NCBI RefSeq assembly: GCF_003572205.1
Contig: NZ_QXNY01000002.1
Location: 558,001-622,000 of the forward strand
Source of the DNA: Algihabitans albus
Lineage (GTDB): Bacteria; Pseudomonadota; Alphaproteobacteria; Kiloniellales; DSM-21159
Length of the DNA stretch: 64,000 nucleotides
Reading direction: 5' to 3'
Both the position numbers and the translations under genes were made by a program. Shown in pieces: positions 30,922-40,708 of this stretch. Within the stretch, counting starts at the first letter, position 1. Each line of letters starts with the position of its first letter. A model generated the notes under the pieces. That model was not told the DNA's origin. It worked only from the letters and a program-made list of their open reading frames with translations, and did no database searches.

Positions 30922-31938
30922 TTACTCAACCGGCCGCGGTGCGACCACCTGCTCCCACTCACCGAGTTCCCGCAGCCGCGCGTCGATCTCGGCGATCTCC
31001 CGCGCCTTGTCGTCGGCGTTCATGGTCTCGTCGTTCTCGAGTTGCACCTTGGTGCGGAACAGCTCGAGCTGACGGATCGGAATGAGCTGGGCGTTCGAGG
31101 AGGCCAGGAAGGGACCCCAGCCGTCGGAGAGATTGGCCAGCACCTCACGCTCGCGCTCGACCTTCTCCATGTCGCCGAAGCGGCCGTAGGACATGAAGAA
31201 GAAGTAGAGCTGCTGCTTGACCTCTTCCGGCAGGTTGACCCGCCAGACCATCGGATCGGAGGGAATCAGGGGCGAGCGCCAGATCTCCTTGATCTGGGCG
31301 GCGGCCTCCGGCTGCGACTTGGCCAGGCGTGCGTAGAGAGACTCGGTGTTGTTGGTAGCCACGTCGACCTGTTCGTTGGCAACGGCCATGGCGTTGGTTT
31401 CGTGGTTGGCGTTGCGCACGGTCCGGAAGCACTCGCGCGGGTCCACGTCGTTCAGCGCGAAGACGTAGTAGCTCGGCACCAGGAAGCCGGAGGTGGAGTT
31501 CGGATCGCCGATCCCGAAGTCCAGCGTGCCGTCGCAGGCCAGCACGTCGTCCAGGCTGTCGATCGGGCTGTCCACATGGGCCAGCAGCAGCGAGTAGTAG
31601 CCCTCGGACCCGTCGTCCTTGATGGTCTGGGCGAAGACCTCGCCGCCGGCCCGGTCGACCGCCTCCATGGCCGACTTGTTGCCGAACCAGGCGACGTCGA
31701 CCTTGTCGAAGCGCATGGCCTCGATCACGCCCGCATAGTCGCTGGCGAAGAAGGGATTCACCTGGACGCCGAGAGCCTCGGACATGTCCTCCAGGAAGGG
31801 AGCGAAACTGGCCTGAAGGGCCTGGGACGATTCCGTCGAGATGATCCCGAAGTTGATTTCCGTCATCTCGTCGGCGGCGGCCGGGCCGGCCGCCACAATC
31901 GAAGCCACCGCGGCCGAAGCCATGACTTTACGCAACAT
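30922..31938 (-). CDS. phnD: Phosphonate ABC transporter substrate-binding protein
   Basis: 338 residues. [20 protein letters not shown] is a signal peptide with cleavage expected after AAA. The mature protein shows the PhnD fold: [30 protein letters not shown] and the ligand-pocket segment [14 protein letters not shown]. It captures phosphonates in the periplasm for PhnE/PhnC. It lies 100 bases upstream of phnE and about 140 bases after phnC. Confidence 0.93.
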   Translation of the reverse strand: MLRKVMASAAVASIVAAGPAAADEMTEINFGIISTESSQALQASFAPFLEDMSEALGVQVNPFFASDYAGVIEAMRFDKVDVAWFGNKSAMEAVDRAGGEVFAQTIKDDGSEGYYSLLLAHVDSPIDSLDDVLACDGTLDFGIGDPNSTSGFLVPSYYVFALNDVDPRECFRTVRNANHETNAMAVANEQVDVATNNTESLYARLAKSQPEAAAQIKEIWRSPLIPSDPMVWRVNLPEEVKQQLYFFFMSYGRFGDMEKVEREREVLANLSDGWGPFLASSNAQLIPIRQLELFRTKVQLENDETMNADDKAREIAEIDARLRELGEWEQVVAPRPVE

Positions 31939-32077
31939 GTCGACGCACTCCTCTATCGTCTCTGCTATCCGATCTTTTCGGTTTCCACTGGCCCACCGTC
32001 GCGCGGCCTCTCGGGACGCATCCGCGAGAGACCGGGTTACGGCAGGTCCAGCACGCGCACAGCGGCAAAGGTCCTCC

Positions 32078-32965
32078 TCACGACGCTTTCGCCTCTCGCC
32101 GCACGTCCAACAGCTCCCCGGTGGGACCGGCGCCGGCCTCGGCCTCCTCCAGTTCCGCGCCGGGAGCATTCTGATTGCCGAAGGCGCCCGTCAGGATCAG
32201 TTCCTCGCGACTGGTCCCGTAGAGGTCCTTCAGGAAGTCGGGGGTCAGGCGCTCGGTCGCGCCGTCGTAGACGACGCGCCCGTCGCGCATGGCGATGGCA
32301 CGGGTGCAGAAGCGGATCGCGTAGTCGACCTGATGCAGGCTGACCAGCACGGTGATCCCGTCCTCGCGGTTGATGTCGGCCAGCATCTGCATGACCTTGC
32401 GCGCCGAGGCGGGGTCGAGACTGGCGATCGGCTCGTCCGCCAGGACGATCCGCGCTTGCTGCACGAGACAGCGCGCGATGGCGGCGCGCTGCTGCTGGCC
32501 GCCGGACAGAGTGCCGGCGCGCTGCTCCGCGAAGGCCGCCATCCCCACGCGCTTGAGCGCGCGCATCGCCCGCAGCTTCTCCTCCTTGGTGAAGAGGCCC
32601 AGGCTGCCGCGCCAGACTGGAATGCGGCCGAGCACGCCGGTCGCGACGTTGGTCAGCAACGGCAGGCGATTGACCAGATTGAACTGCTGAAAAACCACGC
32701 CGATCTGGGCGCGCAGCCTGCGGGCATTCGGGGCGAGACGTCCACCGGACTGCATGGTCCGACCCAGCATCCGCACCTGCCCCTTGGTTGTCCCCGCATC
32801 GCCGCGCAACAGGCCGGCCATGTGGCGGATCAAGGTCGACTTGCCAGATCCCGAGGCCCCGATCAGCGCCACCATCTCACCCGGCTGGATGGTCAGGTCC
32901 ACGGCGTCCAAGGCGCGCAGATTCCCGAAGGTCTTGGTGAGTCTCTCGATTTCGACGGCGGCCAT
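32078..32965 (-). CDS. phnC: Phosphonate ABC transporter ATP-binding protein
   Basis: 295 residues from the ATG at 32965 ([13 protein letters not shown]). Walker [14 protein letters not shown], signature [16 protein letters not shown], Walker [13 protein letters not shown] and the switch His in [11 protein letters not shown]. The extended C-terminal tail after residue 250 is Glu/Ala-rich and unusual for PhnC. It energises phosphonate uptake. A Pho box lies 165 bases upstream. Confidence 0.93.
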   Translation of the reverse strand: MAAVEIERLTKTFGNLRALDAVDLTIQPGEMVALIGASGSGKSTLIRHMAGLLRGDAGTTKGQVRMLGRTMQSGGRLAPNARRLRAQIGVVFQQFNLVNRLPLLTNVATGVLGRIPVWRGSLGLFTKEEKLRAMRALKRVGMAAFAEQRAGTLSGGQQQRAAIARCLVQQARIVLADEPIASLDPASARKVMQMLADINREDGITVLVSLHQVDYAIRFCTRAIAMRDGRVVYDGATERLTPDFLKDLYGTSREELILTGAFGNQNAPGAELEEAEAGAGPTGELLDVRREAKAS

Positions 32966-33129
32966 GGTCCCCCCAACCGACCGCGGCCGCCCCTCATCGT
33001 GCGGCCGCATGCCACGTCGGGCGCCGCAGCCTGCCGGCCCGGCGCCTCGCTGCGTGACAACCGGGATGACCTTTGCCTGCCTTGGATATCTTCCGAATGA
33101 CAACGCAGTGATGCTTTGGCCATGGAATC

Positions 33130-33147
33130 ATGACTCTTGCATGACGG
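33130..33147 (-). promoter_or_regulatory. Pho box upstream of phnC
   Basis: Read on the minus strand the site is CCGTCATGCAAGAGTCAT, two GTCAT direct repeats 11 bases apart, agreeing closely with the PhoB consensus of paired CTGTCAT elements. It lies 165 bases upstream of the phnC start and just after the phnF stop, so phnCDE probably has its own phosphate-starvation promoter in addition to read-through from phnF. Prediction only. Confidence 0.6.
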
Positions 33148-33205
33148 AGTCCGGGCTTGCCTGGGGATAGCTCTTCGTCGCCGAAGCCGCGGGCCGGAGG
33201 CCAGT

Positions 33206-33940
33206 TCAGGTGCCGAAAACGACCTGCATACGATCGGAGGCGAAGCGCGTGATGCCGAATTCCACGGGCCGGCCCTCGGCATCGACGTTCAGGCTCTCCG
33301 TCACGAGAACCGGCCGGTTGCCGGGCTGCCGCAGCAGACGCGCGTCGGCGGCCTCCGGCAGCCGGGCCGTCACTCGGGTCGTCTTGCGCTCGTAGTCCGC
33401 CAGGCCGCACCGAACGAGTGCTTTGGTGATCGACCCTTCCTGGCGATAGAGCTCGATCATATCGGGAAAGCGGGCGGCGGAGAAATAATGGGTCCCGAGC
33501 GCCAAGGGCCGGCCATCGAGATCGCGCAGCGTTTCCAGATGCACGACCCTGGCGCCTCGGCGCAGGCCGAGTTCTCGGGCGACGGCCGCGCGGGCCGTCT
33601 CGAGTGTTCCCTCGAGCAACCGTCCCCCGGTCTGGCGGTTCTGTGCGGTCACGATCTCGGAGAAACGGGTTCTTCGCCCCACGAGGTAGTCCAGCACGTG
33701 TTCCGAGACGAAGGTCCCCCGGCCCTGCTCGACCCGCACCAGACCGCGGTCGGTCAGATGCGCGATCGCGCGGCGCACGGTGTGCCGGTTGACGCCGAAG
33801 CGAACGGCAAGCGCCGGCTCCGTCGGCAGGCGGCTGCCTTCGGCAAGCGCGCCCGATTCGATCTCGGCCACCAACGTCGCGGCAATCTGATGCCAGACGG
33901 CCACGCCCGCTTCCCGCTCGAGTTCTCCTGCCGTCACCAC
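33206..33940 (-). CDS. phnF: GntR-family regulator of phosphonate genes
   Basis: 244 residues from the GTG at 33940, after a GGAGAG ribosome site; longer starts run into the divergent promoter. An N-terminal winged helix (LPTEPALAVRFGVNRHTVRRAI, about residues 40-75) is followed by a UTRA ligand domain (GTHYFSAARFPDM; VTESLNVDAEGRPVEFG). This is the HutC-type layout of PhnF. It is divergent from phnG across about 180 bases that must hold the phnG promoter, and probably represses the operon when no ligand is present. Confidence 0.9.
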   Translation of the reverse strand: MVTAGELEREAGVAVWHQIAATLVAEIESGALAEGSRLPTEPALAVRFGVNRHTVRRAIAHLTDRGLVRVEQGRGTFVSEHVLDYLVGRRTRFSEIVTAQNRQTGGRLLEGTLETARAAVARELGLRRGARVVHLETLRDLDGRPLALGTHYFSAARFPDMIELYRQEGSITKALVRCGLADYERKTTRVTARLPEAADARLLRQPGNRPVLVTESLNVDAEGRPVEFGITRFASDRMQVVFGT

Positions 33941-34118
33941 TCTCTCCAGGCATAGGACCGTCGCCGCCCACTTGGCGATGCGTCCGTCTCCGCAAGCCGG
34001 CGTAAGGAAAGAGTCATGCGCACGACCCTTCTCATACCTCGGCAATTGGCATAGGTTTAGATGATATTGATATGGACGACTAGACGAATTTGAAATAGGT
34101 CGAGCACAGGCTTGAGAC

Positions 34119-34643
34119 ATGACTCGAGATAGCGAAGCGCCCGCCACGAGCGGGAAAGATGCTCGGAGTGAGGTTCGGCCGGCGGCCGATGCCAAGACCC
34201 CCGAGCGGCAGCGCTGGTTGGCGACCCTTGCCAAGGCGTCGCGGGAAGACTTGGAGGCCTTGTCTCCGAAGTCGCTGGACGACCTGATCTGGCGCTATCT
34301 GCGCCCGCCGGAAATCGGAATGGTCATGCTGCGGGGCCGCAGCGGCGGAGATGGAGCGCCTTTCAATCTCGGCGAAACCAGCGTGACGCGCTGCGCCGTT
34401 CAACTGGACCATGCCGGCCGGCAGCTTGTCGGTCATGGCTATGTCCTCGGGCGCGACAAACGTCACGCGCAGCTGATCGCTCTGCTCGACGCCCTGCTCC
34501 AGCACCCCGACGACCACGACCGCTTGGCCTCCCGCATCATCGCACCGCTGGCCGCGATGCAGGCGGCCACGCGCAAGCGCCAGGCCGGGAAGGCCGAGGC
34601 GACGAAGGTCAACTTCTTCACGCTCGTTCGGGGAGACGGCTGA
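34119..34643 (+). CDS. phnG: C-P lyase subunit PhnG
   Basis: 174 residues, a little longer than usual owing to a polar N-terminal extension of about 25 residues. Family features: RQRWLATLAKAS, FNLGETSVTRCAV and the C-terminal half around GYVLGRDKRHAQLIALLDAL. PhnG is part of the PhnGHIJ core complex and with PhnI and PhnH forms ribose-1-phosphonate triphosphate. The stop overlaps the phnH ATG (TGATG). Confidence 0.93.
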   Translation: MTRDSEAPATSGKDARSEVRPAADAKTPERQRWLATLAKASREDLEALSPKSLDDLIWRYLRPPEIGMVMLRGRSGGDGAPFNLGETSVTRCAVQLDHAGRQLVGHGYVLGRDKRHAQLIALLDALLQHPDDHDRLASRIIAPLAAMQAATRKRQAGKAEATKVNFFTLVRGDG

Positions 34644-35236
34644 TGACGGACCCAGCGATCCTGCGCCCCGGTTTCGCCGATCCGGTGCAGCACGCACAGC
34701 AGAGTTTTCGCCTGATCCTGGAGGCCATGAGCCGCCCTGGCCGGCTGACGGAAATGACCTGTCCGCTCGAGCCGCCGCCGCCGTTCGAACCGGCGACCGC
34801 AGCCACGGCACTGACGCTGTTCGATAGCGACACGAAGATCTGGCTCGACGAGACGGCGCGAAGCGACGAGGTCTCGGCCTTCCTGCGCTTCCATTGTGGC
34901 TGCCCCCTGACCGATACCCCGGGCGAAGCCGACTTCGCGGTCTGCCTCGAGTGGCCGGAGGACTTCGGTCGCTTCGCGCAGGGCGAGCCGGAGTATCCCG
35001 ACCGCTCGACCACGGTCGTCGTGCAACTGGACAGCCTCGGCAACGCGGGCGGACTCCTCTTGAGCGGCCCGGGCATCGCCGAGACGGCGCGGCTTGATCT
35101 CTCGCCCTGCCCCAGCGATTTCGCGGCACGCTGGTCGGCCAACCGGGCCCGCTTTCCCCTGGGCGTGGACCTGATCCTGACGGCGGACCGGGCCTTCTGC
35201 GGTTTGCCGCGCTCTCTCACCGTCGCGGAGGACTGA
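34643..35236 (+). CDS. phnH: C-P lyase subunit PhnH
   Basis: 197 residues. The characteristic start is present (PGFADPVQHAQQSFRLILEA followed by MSRPGR), with the family's middle segment TLFDSDTKIWLDE and the end FPLGVDLILTADRAFCGLPR. PhnH is a dimeric, PLP-transferase-fold component of the PhnGHIJ core. It is tightly packed between phnG (overlap) and phnI (3 bases). Confidence 0.93.
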   Translation: MTDPAILRPGFADPVQHAQQSFRLILEAMSRPGRLTEMTCPLEPPPPFEPATAATALTLFDSDTKIWLDETARSDEVSAFLRFHCGCPLTDTPGEADFAVCLEWPEDFGRFAQGEPEYPDRSTTVVVQLDSLGNAGGLLLSGPGIAETARLDLSPCPSDFAARWSANRARFPLGVDLILTADRAFCGLPRSLTVAED

Positions 35237-35239
35237 GCC

Positions 35240-36373
35240 ATGTACGTTGCGGTCAAGGGCGGCGAGAAAGCCATCGACAATGCCCACGCGTGGCTCGCAG
35301 AGCTGCGGCGCGGCGATCCCGGCCTGGCGGAACTGAGTCTTGAGCAGATCGGCCAGCAGCTCACCCTGGCGGTCGACCGAGTGATGACGGAGGGCTCGCT
35401 CTACGACCGCGAGCTGGCCGCCCTGGCGATCAAGCAAGCGCGCGGCGATCTGATCGAGGCGATCTTCCTGCTGCGCGCCTACCGCACCACCCTGCCCCGT
35501 TTCGGCGCCTCGGAACCCTTGGAGACGGGGCGTATGACGCTGAAGCGGCGCATCTCGGCCAGCTTCAAGGACCTGCCGGGCGGTCAGGTGCTGGGCCCGA
35601 CCTTCGACTACACGCATCGCCTGCTCGACTTCGCCTTGGCCGCCGAAGGCGACCCGCCGGCGGCGGCGCTGGAAGTCGAACCGGAGACCGACGGTCCGGT
35701 GCCGCGCGTCACCGATCTGCTCGGACAGGAGGGCTTGATCGAGCGCTCCACGCCTGACGGCGGCGCAACCGCAGCGGAGGACGCGCCCCTGGGCGATATC
35801 ACACGAGACTCCCTGCGCCTGCCGGCCGACCGGGATCTGCGGCTGCAGATGCTCGCCCGTGGCGACGAGGGCTTCCTGCTCGCTCTCGCCTACTCGACCC
35901 AGCGCGGCTACGGCAACAATCACCCCTTCGCCGGCGAGATCCGCTGCGGTCAGGTGACAGTCGCCGTCACGCCCGAGGAACTGGGTTTCGAGATCGAGAT
36001 CGGCGAGATCGAAATCACCGAATGCCAGATGGTCAATCAGTTCGCCGGCAGCGACGAAGCGCCGCCACAGTTCACACGCGGTTATGGCTTGAGTTTCGGC
36101 CAGTCGGAACGCAAGGCCATGTCCATGGCCCTTGTCGACCGCGCCTTGCGCGCCGAGGACTTGGGCGAGGAGGCGAAGGCCCCGGCCAACGACGCCGAGT
36201 TCGTGCTCTATCACTGCGACAATGTGCAGGCGACGGGCTTCACCGAACACCTGAAGCTACCTCATTACGTGGACTTCCAGTCGGAGCTGACGCTGCTGCG
36301 CCGGCTGCGCGCGGAGTTCTTCGTGCGCCGCGACGCGGTCGAAGCCGCGAAGAAGAAGGAGGCGGCCGAATGA
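35240..36373 (+). CDS. phnI: C-P lyase subunit PhnI
   Basis: 377 residues. MYVAVKGGEKAIDNAHAWL is the hallmark start of PhnI, followed by LAVDRVMTEGSLYDRELAALA and RGYGNNHPFAGEIRCG. PhnI is the catalytic nucleosidase-like subunit that displaces adenine from ATP with phosphonate, helped by PhnG and PhnH. The stop overlaps the phnJ ATG. Confidence 0.95.
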   Translation: MYVAVKGGEKAIDNAHAWLAELRRGDPGLAELSLEQIGQQLTLAVDRVMTEGSLYDRELAALAIKQARGDLIEAIFLLRAYRTTLPRFGASEPLETGRMTLKRRISASFKDLPGGQVLGPTFDYTHRLLDFALAAEGDPPAAALEVEPETDGPVPRVTDLLGQEGLIERSTPDGGATAAEDAPLGDITRDSLRLPADRDLRLQMLARGDEGFLLALAYSTQRGYGNNHPFAGEIRCGQVTVAVTPEELGFEIEIGEIEITECQMVNQFAGSDEAPPQFTRGYGLSFGQSERKAMSMALVDRALRAEDLGEEAKAPANDAEFVLYHCDNVQATGFTEHLKLPHYVDFQSELTLLRRLRAEFFVRRDAVEAAKKKEAAE

Positions 36374-37275
36374 CCTTGGATCAGATGGCCGAGGCACGCC
36401 CTTCGCGGGATCAGGGTTACACCTACGCTTATCTCGACGAGCAGACCAAGCGGATGATCCGGCGCGCCCTGCTGAAGGCCGTGGCGATCCCCGGCTATCA
36501 GGTGCCCTTCGGCAGCCGCGAAATGCCGATGCCCTTCGGCTGGGGGACCGGCGGCGTGCAGGTGACGGCGGCGATCATCGGCCCGAGCGATGTCCTGAAG
36601 GTGATCGACCAGGGCGCGGACGACACCACCAACGCCGTGTCGATCCGCAAGTTCTTCGCCGCCACGGCGGAAGTCGCGACCACCACGGCAACGGAGCGCG
36701 CCAGCATTATCCAGACCCGCCACCGCGTTCCGGAAACGCCGCTCGGCGAAGGTCAGATCCTGGTTTTGCAGGTGCCCATCCCGGAACCGCTGCGCTGGCT
36801 GGAAGCGCGGGAAAGCGAGACCCGGAAGATGCATGCGCTGGAAGAGTACGGCGTGATGCACGTCAGCCTTTACGAAGATCTGGCACGTCACGGGCGGATC
36901 GCGAAGACCTACGATTATCCGGTTCTGGTGGAGGGACGCTATCTCATGCGCCCCTCGCCGATTCCCAAGTTCGACAATCCCAAGCTCGACAACTCGCCGG
37001 CCCTGATGCTGTTCGGCGCTGGACGGGAAAGGCGGATCTACGCCTTGCCCCCCTATACGAACGTCGAGAGCCTGGCCTTCGAGGATCACCCCTTCGAGGT
37101 CGAGACCTGGGACGAGGTCTGTACACTCTGCGGCGCCGGGGACAGTTTCCTGGACGAGGTGATCCTGGACGACGAGGGCGGCAAGATGTTCGTCTGCTCC
37201 GACACGGACTACTGCAGCCGCAGACAGGGAGACCAAGGCAAGCCCAACCTGGATACCCTCGGGAGCAAGGCATGA
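36370..37275 (+). CDS. phnJ: C-P lyase PhnJ (radical SAM)
   Basis: 301 residues from the ATG at 36370, which overlaps the phnI stop. PhnJ cleaves the C-P bond by radical SAM chemistry. The cluster and thiyl cysteines are all present: Cys251, Cys254, Cys276 and Cys282 (VCTLCGAG; FVCSDTDYC), spaced exactly like E. coli Cys241/244/266/272. Other family segments are PGYQVPFGSREMPMPFGWGT and MHVSLYEDLARHG. The stop overlaps the phnK ATG. Confidence 0.96.
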   Translation: MTLDQMAEARPSRDQGYTYAYLDEQTKRMIRRALLKAVAIPGYQVPFGSREMPMPFGWGTGGVQVTAAIIGPSDVLKVIDQGADDTTNAVSIRKFFAATAEVATTTATERASIIQTRHRVPETPLGEGQILVLQVPIPEPLRWLEARESETRKMHALEEYGVMHVSLYEDLARHGRIAKTYDYPVLVEGRYLMRPSPIPKFDNPKLDNSPALMLFGAGRERRIYALPPYTNVESLAFEDHPFEVETWDEVCTLCGAGDSFLDEVILDDEGGKMFVCSDTDYCSRRQGDQGKPNLDTLGSKA

Positions 37276-38051
37276 AGGCGGCCGGTCCCCTACTCCAAGT
37301 TCGCGGCCTGACCAAGCGCTACGGTGCGCGCATCGGCTGCGCCGATGTCTCCTTCGACCTCTATCCCGGCGAGGTGATCGGCGTGGTCGGCGAGTCCGGC
37401 TCCGGCAAGACGACACTGCTCAACTGTCTGTCCGCCCAACTCGAACCGAGCGAAGGATCGGTGGTCTACGACAGCCGCGGCAAGGGCCCGGTCGAGCTCT
37501 TCGCGCTCAGCGAGGCCGAACGCCGCCTGCTGCTCCGCACCGAATGGGGCCTGGTGCGCCAGAACCCGCGCGACGGGCTGCGCATGGGTGTCTCGGCCGG
37601 CGCCAACGTCGGCGAACGGATGATGGCGGTCGGCGCACGGCACTACGGTCGGATTCGGGACCGGGCCAGCCAGTGGCTGCAGCAATTGGAAATCGATGCC
37701 GAGCGAATTGACGACCGCCCGGCCACTTTCTCTGGCGGGATGCAGCAGCGCCTGCAGATCGCCCGCAACCTGGTCACCGAGCCCAGACTGGTCTTCATGG
37801 ACGAGCCGACCGGCGGTCTCGACGTGTCGGTGCAGGCGCGCCTGCTCGACCTGTTACGCGGACTGGTCGGCGATCTGGGACTGGCTTGCATCCTGGTCAC
37901 CCACGACCTCGGTGTCGTGCGGCTCCTGTCGCACCGCCTTCTCGTCATGCAGAAGGGCCGCGTGGTCGAGGCGGGTTTGACCGACCAGGTGCTCGACGAT
38001 CCTCAGCATCCTTACAGCCAGATGCTCGTCTCCTCGATCTTGCCGGTCTGA
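37272..38051 (+). CDS. phnK: C-P lyase ABC-type ATPase PhnK
   Basis: 259 residues. Walker A GESGSGKTTLLNC, signature TFSGGMQQRLQIARNL, Walker B LVFMDEPTGGLD and the switch His in LVTHDLGVV. It is related to oligopeptide-type ABC ATPases. PhnK binds the PhnGHIJ core rather than a permease. It lies between phnJ (overlap) and phnL (3 bases). Confidence 0.95.
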   Translation: MKAAGPLLQVRGLTKRYGARIGCADVSFDLYPGEVIGVVGESGSGKTTLLNCLSAQLEPSEGSVVYDSRGKGPVELFALSEAERRLLLRTEWGLVRQNPRDGLRMGVSAGANVGERMMAVGARHYGRIRDRASQWLQQLEIDAERIDDRPATFSGGMQQRLQIARNLVTEPRLVFMDEPTGGLDVSVQARLLDLLRGLVGDLGLACILVTHDLGVVRLLSHRLLVMQKGRVVEAGLTDQVLDDPQHPYSQMLVSSILPV

Positions 38052-38054
38052 CCC

Positions 38055-38753
38055 ATGAACACGCTGCTCAAAATCGAAAAGCTCGCCAAGAGCTTTACCC
38101 TGCACACCCAAGGCGGAGTCCGGATTCAGGCCCTGCTCGATCTTGACCTGAAGGTCGCGGCCGGCGAATGCCTCGCCCTGGTTGGCGGTTCGGGCGCCGG
38201 GAAGTCCTCCCTGCTGCGCTGCCTCACCGGCAACTATCTGCCGGACTGCGGCTCCATCCAGGTCCGACGGGAGGACAACTGGGTGGAGTTGGTCGGCGCG
38301 AGTCCTCAGACGGTGCTGGAGCTGAGACGCGCCACGATCGGCTATGTCAGCCAGTTCCTGCGGGTCATTCCGAGAGTGCCAGCCCTGGATTTGGTGATCG
38401 AGCCGGCGGTCGCCGCCGGGACCGAAGCGGATGAAGCGGAAGTGCGCGCCCGCGATGTCCTGCGCCATTTGAACCTGCCCGAGCGGCTCTGGTCCCTGGC
38501 GCCGGCCACCTTTTCCGGCGGAGAGCAGCAACGGGTGAACATCGCCCGCGCCTTCGTGCATCCCTACCCGATCCTGCTGTTGGACGAACCCACGGCCTCT
38601 CTGGATGCACGGAATCGCAAAGCAGTCATAGATTTGATAGAGGATGCCCGCCGCAAGGGCGCCGCAATCGTCGGCATCTTTCACGATGCGGAGACCCGCA
38701 CCGCCCTTGCCACCCGCGAGATCCCGCTCGTCGAAGGAAAGGCCGCTGCATGA
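38055..38753 (+). CDS. phnL: C-P lyase ABC-type ATPase PhnL
   Basis: 232 residues. Walker A GGSGAGKSSLLRC, a Q-loop in IGYVSQFLRVIPRVPALD, signature TFSGGEQQRVNIARAF, Walker B LLLDEPTASLD and the switch His in GIFHDAE. The family-typical segment YLPDCGSIQVR is present. It acts together with PhnK on the C-P lyase core. The stop overlaps the phnM ATG. Confidence 0.95.
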   Translation: MNTLLKIEKLAKSFTLHTQGGVRIQALLDLDLKVAAGECLALVGGSGAGKSSLLRCLTGNYLPDCGSIQVRREDNWVELVGASPQTVLELRRATIGYVSQFLRVIPRVPALDLVIEPAVAAGTEADEAEVRARDVLRHLNLPERLWSLAPATFSGGEQQRVNIARAFVHPYPILLLDEPTASLDARNRKAVIDLIEDARRKGAAIVGIFHDAETRTALATREIPLVEGKAAA

Positions 38754-39892
38754 AGCACGAGGTGAACTTGACCAACGCGCGCCTGGTTTTACCGGATCGT
38801 GTGGTCGAAGGCTCCGTTTCCCTGCGCGACGGCGAGATCGTCTCGGTCGACGAAGGCCATGTCGCACGGGCGCCGGCGATGGACCTGGAGGGCGATTGGC
38901 TGCTGCCGGGCCTGATCGAGCTGCATACGGACAACCTGGAGGGCCACGTCAAGCCGCGCCCCAAGGTGGTCTGGCCGATGCTACCGGCCCTGCTGGCCCA
39001 CGACGCCGAACTGACGGCGGCCGGAATCACGACCGTCTTCGATTCCCTGCGCCTGGGCGACGAGGCCGACGACGACCGTTGCTATACGACGCTGAAGGAA
39101 AGCGTGGAAGAAATCCGCGCCGCCGAAGCGGCACGGCTGTTGCGCAGCGATCACCGCATCCACATCCGCCTGGAGATCTGCAAGGCCGGCGTGGTCGACG
39201 ACTTCGCCGACTTCAAGGACGAGCCGCTGTTGGGCATGTGCTCCCTGATGGACCATACGCCGGGTCAGCGGCAATTCGCCAACCTGGAGTCCTATCGGAC
39301 CTACTACATGGGCAAGATGGGCTTCGGCGATGCGGAGATGAACGCCTACATCGATGCTCGCCTAGCCGACCACGACCGTTGGGCCGGACCCAACCGGACG
39401 GCGCTGGCGGCGATGATCCGCGAGACGGACGTGGCGCTCGCCAGCCATGACGATGCCACCGAGGACCACGTCTCGGAGGCGGCGGCGCTGGGCCTGACGA
39501 TCAGCGAGTTTCCCACCACCCTGGAAGCCGGCCGGGCCTGCCGCCATCACGGACTGACCACCATCGGCGGGGCACCCAACCTGGTTCGCGGCAAGTCGCA
39601 CTCGGGTAATGTCGCGGTCAGCGATCTGGCACGCAACGGCCTGCTCGACGCCCTGGCGAGCGACTACGTGCCCGCCAGTCTGCTGCTCGGCGTCTTCCGT
39701 CTGCACGACGACCTGGGCTGGGATCTCTCCCGGGCGGCGATGGTCGCAAGCCGCAATCCGGCTCGAATGGTCGGGCTGGAAGACCGCGGCGAGATTGCCG
39801 AAGGCCAGCGCGCCGACGTCATCTGGGTGACCCGCAGCCACGACCTGCCCGTGGTGCGCGGCGTCTGGCGCGGCGGCCGGCGCGTCCTCTAG
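38750..39892 (+). CDS. phnM: Ribose-1-phosphonate triphosphate pyrophosphatase PhnM
   Basis: 380 residues of the amidohydrolase superfamily. The metal site is in LPGLIELHTDNLEGHVKPRP (about residues 52-72), followed by LMDHTPGQRQF and the late Asp region LLDALASDYVPASLL. PhnM removes pyrophosphate from ribose-1-phosphonate triphosphate before PhnJ acts. It is the last of the seven core phn genes; a DUF1045 gene follows after 29 bases. Confidence 0.95.
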   Translation: MKHEVNLTNARLVLPDRVVEGSVSLRDGEIVSVDEGHVARAPAMDLEGDWLLPGLIELHTDNLEGHVKPRPKVVWPMLPALLAHDAELTAAGITTVFDSLRLGDEADDDRCYTTLKESVEEIRAAEAARLLRSDHRIHIRLEICKAGVVDDFADFKDEPLLGMCSLMDHTPGQRQFANLESYRTYYMGKMGFGDAEMNAYIDARLADHDRWAGPNRTALAAMIRETDVALASHDDATEDHVSEAAALGLTISEFPTTLEAGRACRHHGLTTIGGAPNLVRGKSHSGNVAVSDLARNGLLDALASDYVPASLLLGVFRLHDDLGWDLSRAAMVASRNPARMVGLEDRGEIAEGQRADVIWVTRSHDLPVVRGVWRGGRRVL

Positions 39893-39921
39893 CCCTCGCC
39901 CCTTTAGCCGGAGCCGACAGA

Positions 39922-40593
39922 ATGACCGAGCGCTGCGCCCTCTACTTCGCGCCGCCTCCAGACTCGCCGCTGGCGGCTTTCGCGGAGGCCTGGTTCGCGC
40001 GGGACGACAATCGGAGTATCACCGAATCGCCGCGCCATTACGGTTTTCACGCAACCCTGAAGCCGCCCTTCCGCTTCGCCGAGGGCCGGAGCCTCGCCGA
40101 CCTGAAGACCCACCTGCGGGCCTTCGCGACCGAGCAACCGCCTGTCGAAGTCGGCCCCGTCGTCGTGGGCAGTCTTTCCGGATTCCTGGCTCTGGTGCCG
40201 GCTGCCGCACCACCGGCTCTGGAGGCACTGGCCGAGGCCTGCGTATCTTCTTTCGACGGCTTCCGGGCGCCACCGAGCGAAGCCGAGCTGGCCAAGCGGC
40301 GGGGCAAACCCCTGAGCGCACGGCAGGACGAGTTGCTGCAGCGCTGGGGCTATCCCCACGTCTTCGACCAGTTCCGCTGGCACATGACGCTCACCACGAA
40401 ACTGCCGGAGGCCGAGCGCAACCGCTGGCATGCGGAGCTGCAGCGTCTCTCCGCCCCGGCTCTGGAGGAACCGCTGGTGATCGAAGCCCTTTCTCTCTTT
40501 CATCAGCCGGCGACCGACCGACCCTTCACCGAGATCGACCGGGTACCTTTGATCGGAACTCGCGCGAGCGCGCACGCCGCAATCCTGTCGTAG
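39922..40593 (+). CDS. DUF1045 2H phosphoesterase of the phn operon
   Basis: 223 residues with two 2H-phosphoesterase motifs, HYGFHATLK (about residue 40) and RWHMTLTT (about residue 155), each with the catalytic HxT. DUF1045 proteins are recurrent neighbours of phnM. Neither phnP nor phnN occurs in this operon, so a role as replacement cyclic ribose-phosphate phosphodiesterase, opening the PhnJ product, is a reasonable inference. Confidence 0.85.
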   Translation: MTERCALYFAPPPDSPLAAFAEAWFARDDNRSITESPRHYGFHATLKPPFRFAEGRSLADLKTHLRAFATEQPPVEVGPVVVGSLSGFLALVPAAAPPALEALAEACVSSFDGFRAPPSEAELAKRRGKPLSARQDELLQRWGYPHVFDQFRWHMTLTTKLPEAERNRWHAELQRLSAPALEEPLVIEALSLFHQPATDRPFTEIDRVPLIGTRASAHAAILS

Positions 40594-40708
40594 CGGCCAG
40601 CACCTCACCCTGCGCCCGACAGGTTGAGATCGCGACTCCCAACCTCCCTGCTAGATCTGAAACCATCGTAGTCACGCCCTGTTGGACCGTTCCATTGGAG
40701 GCCAAGGC

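Noticed and set aside
34013-34118. Possible second Pho box upstream of phnG
   Set aside because: Only one GTCAT half-site is present (in AGAGTCATGCGC); the second half, 11 bases on, does not match.
34463-36250. Open frame of 595 codons on the minus strand across phnG, phnH and phnI
   Set aside because: Shadow of three C-P lyase genes with unmistakable family sequences.
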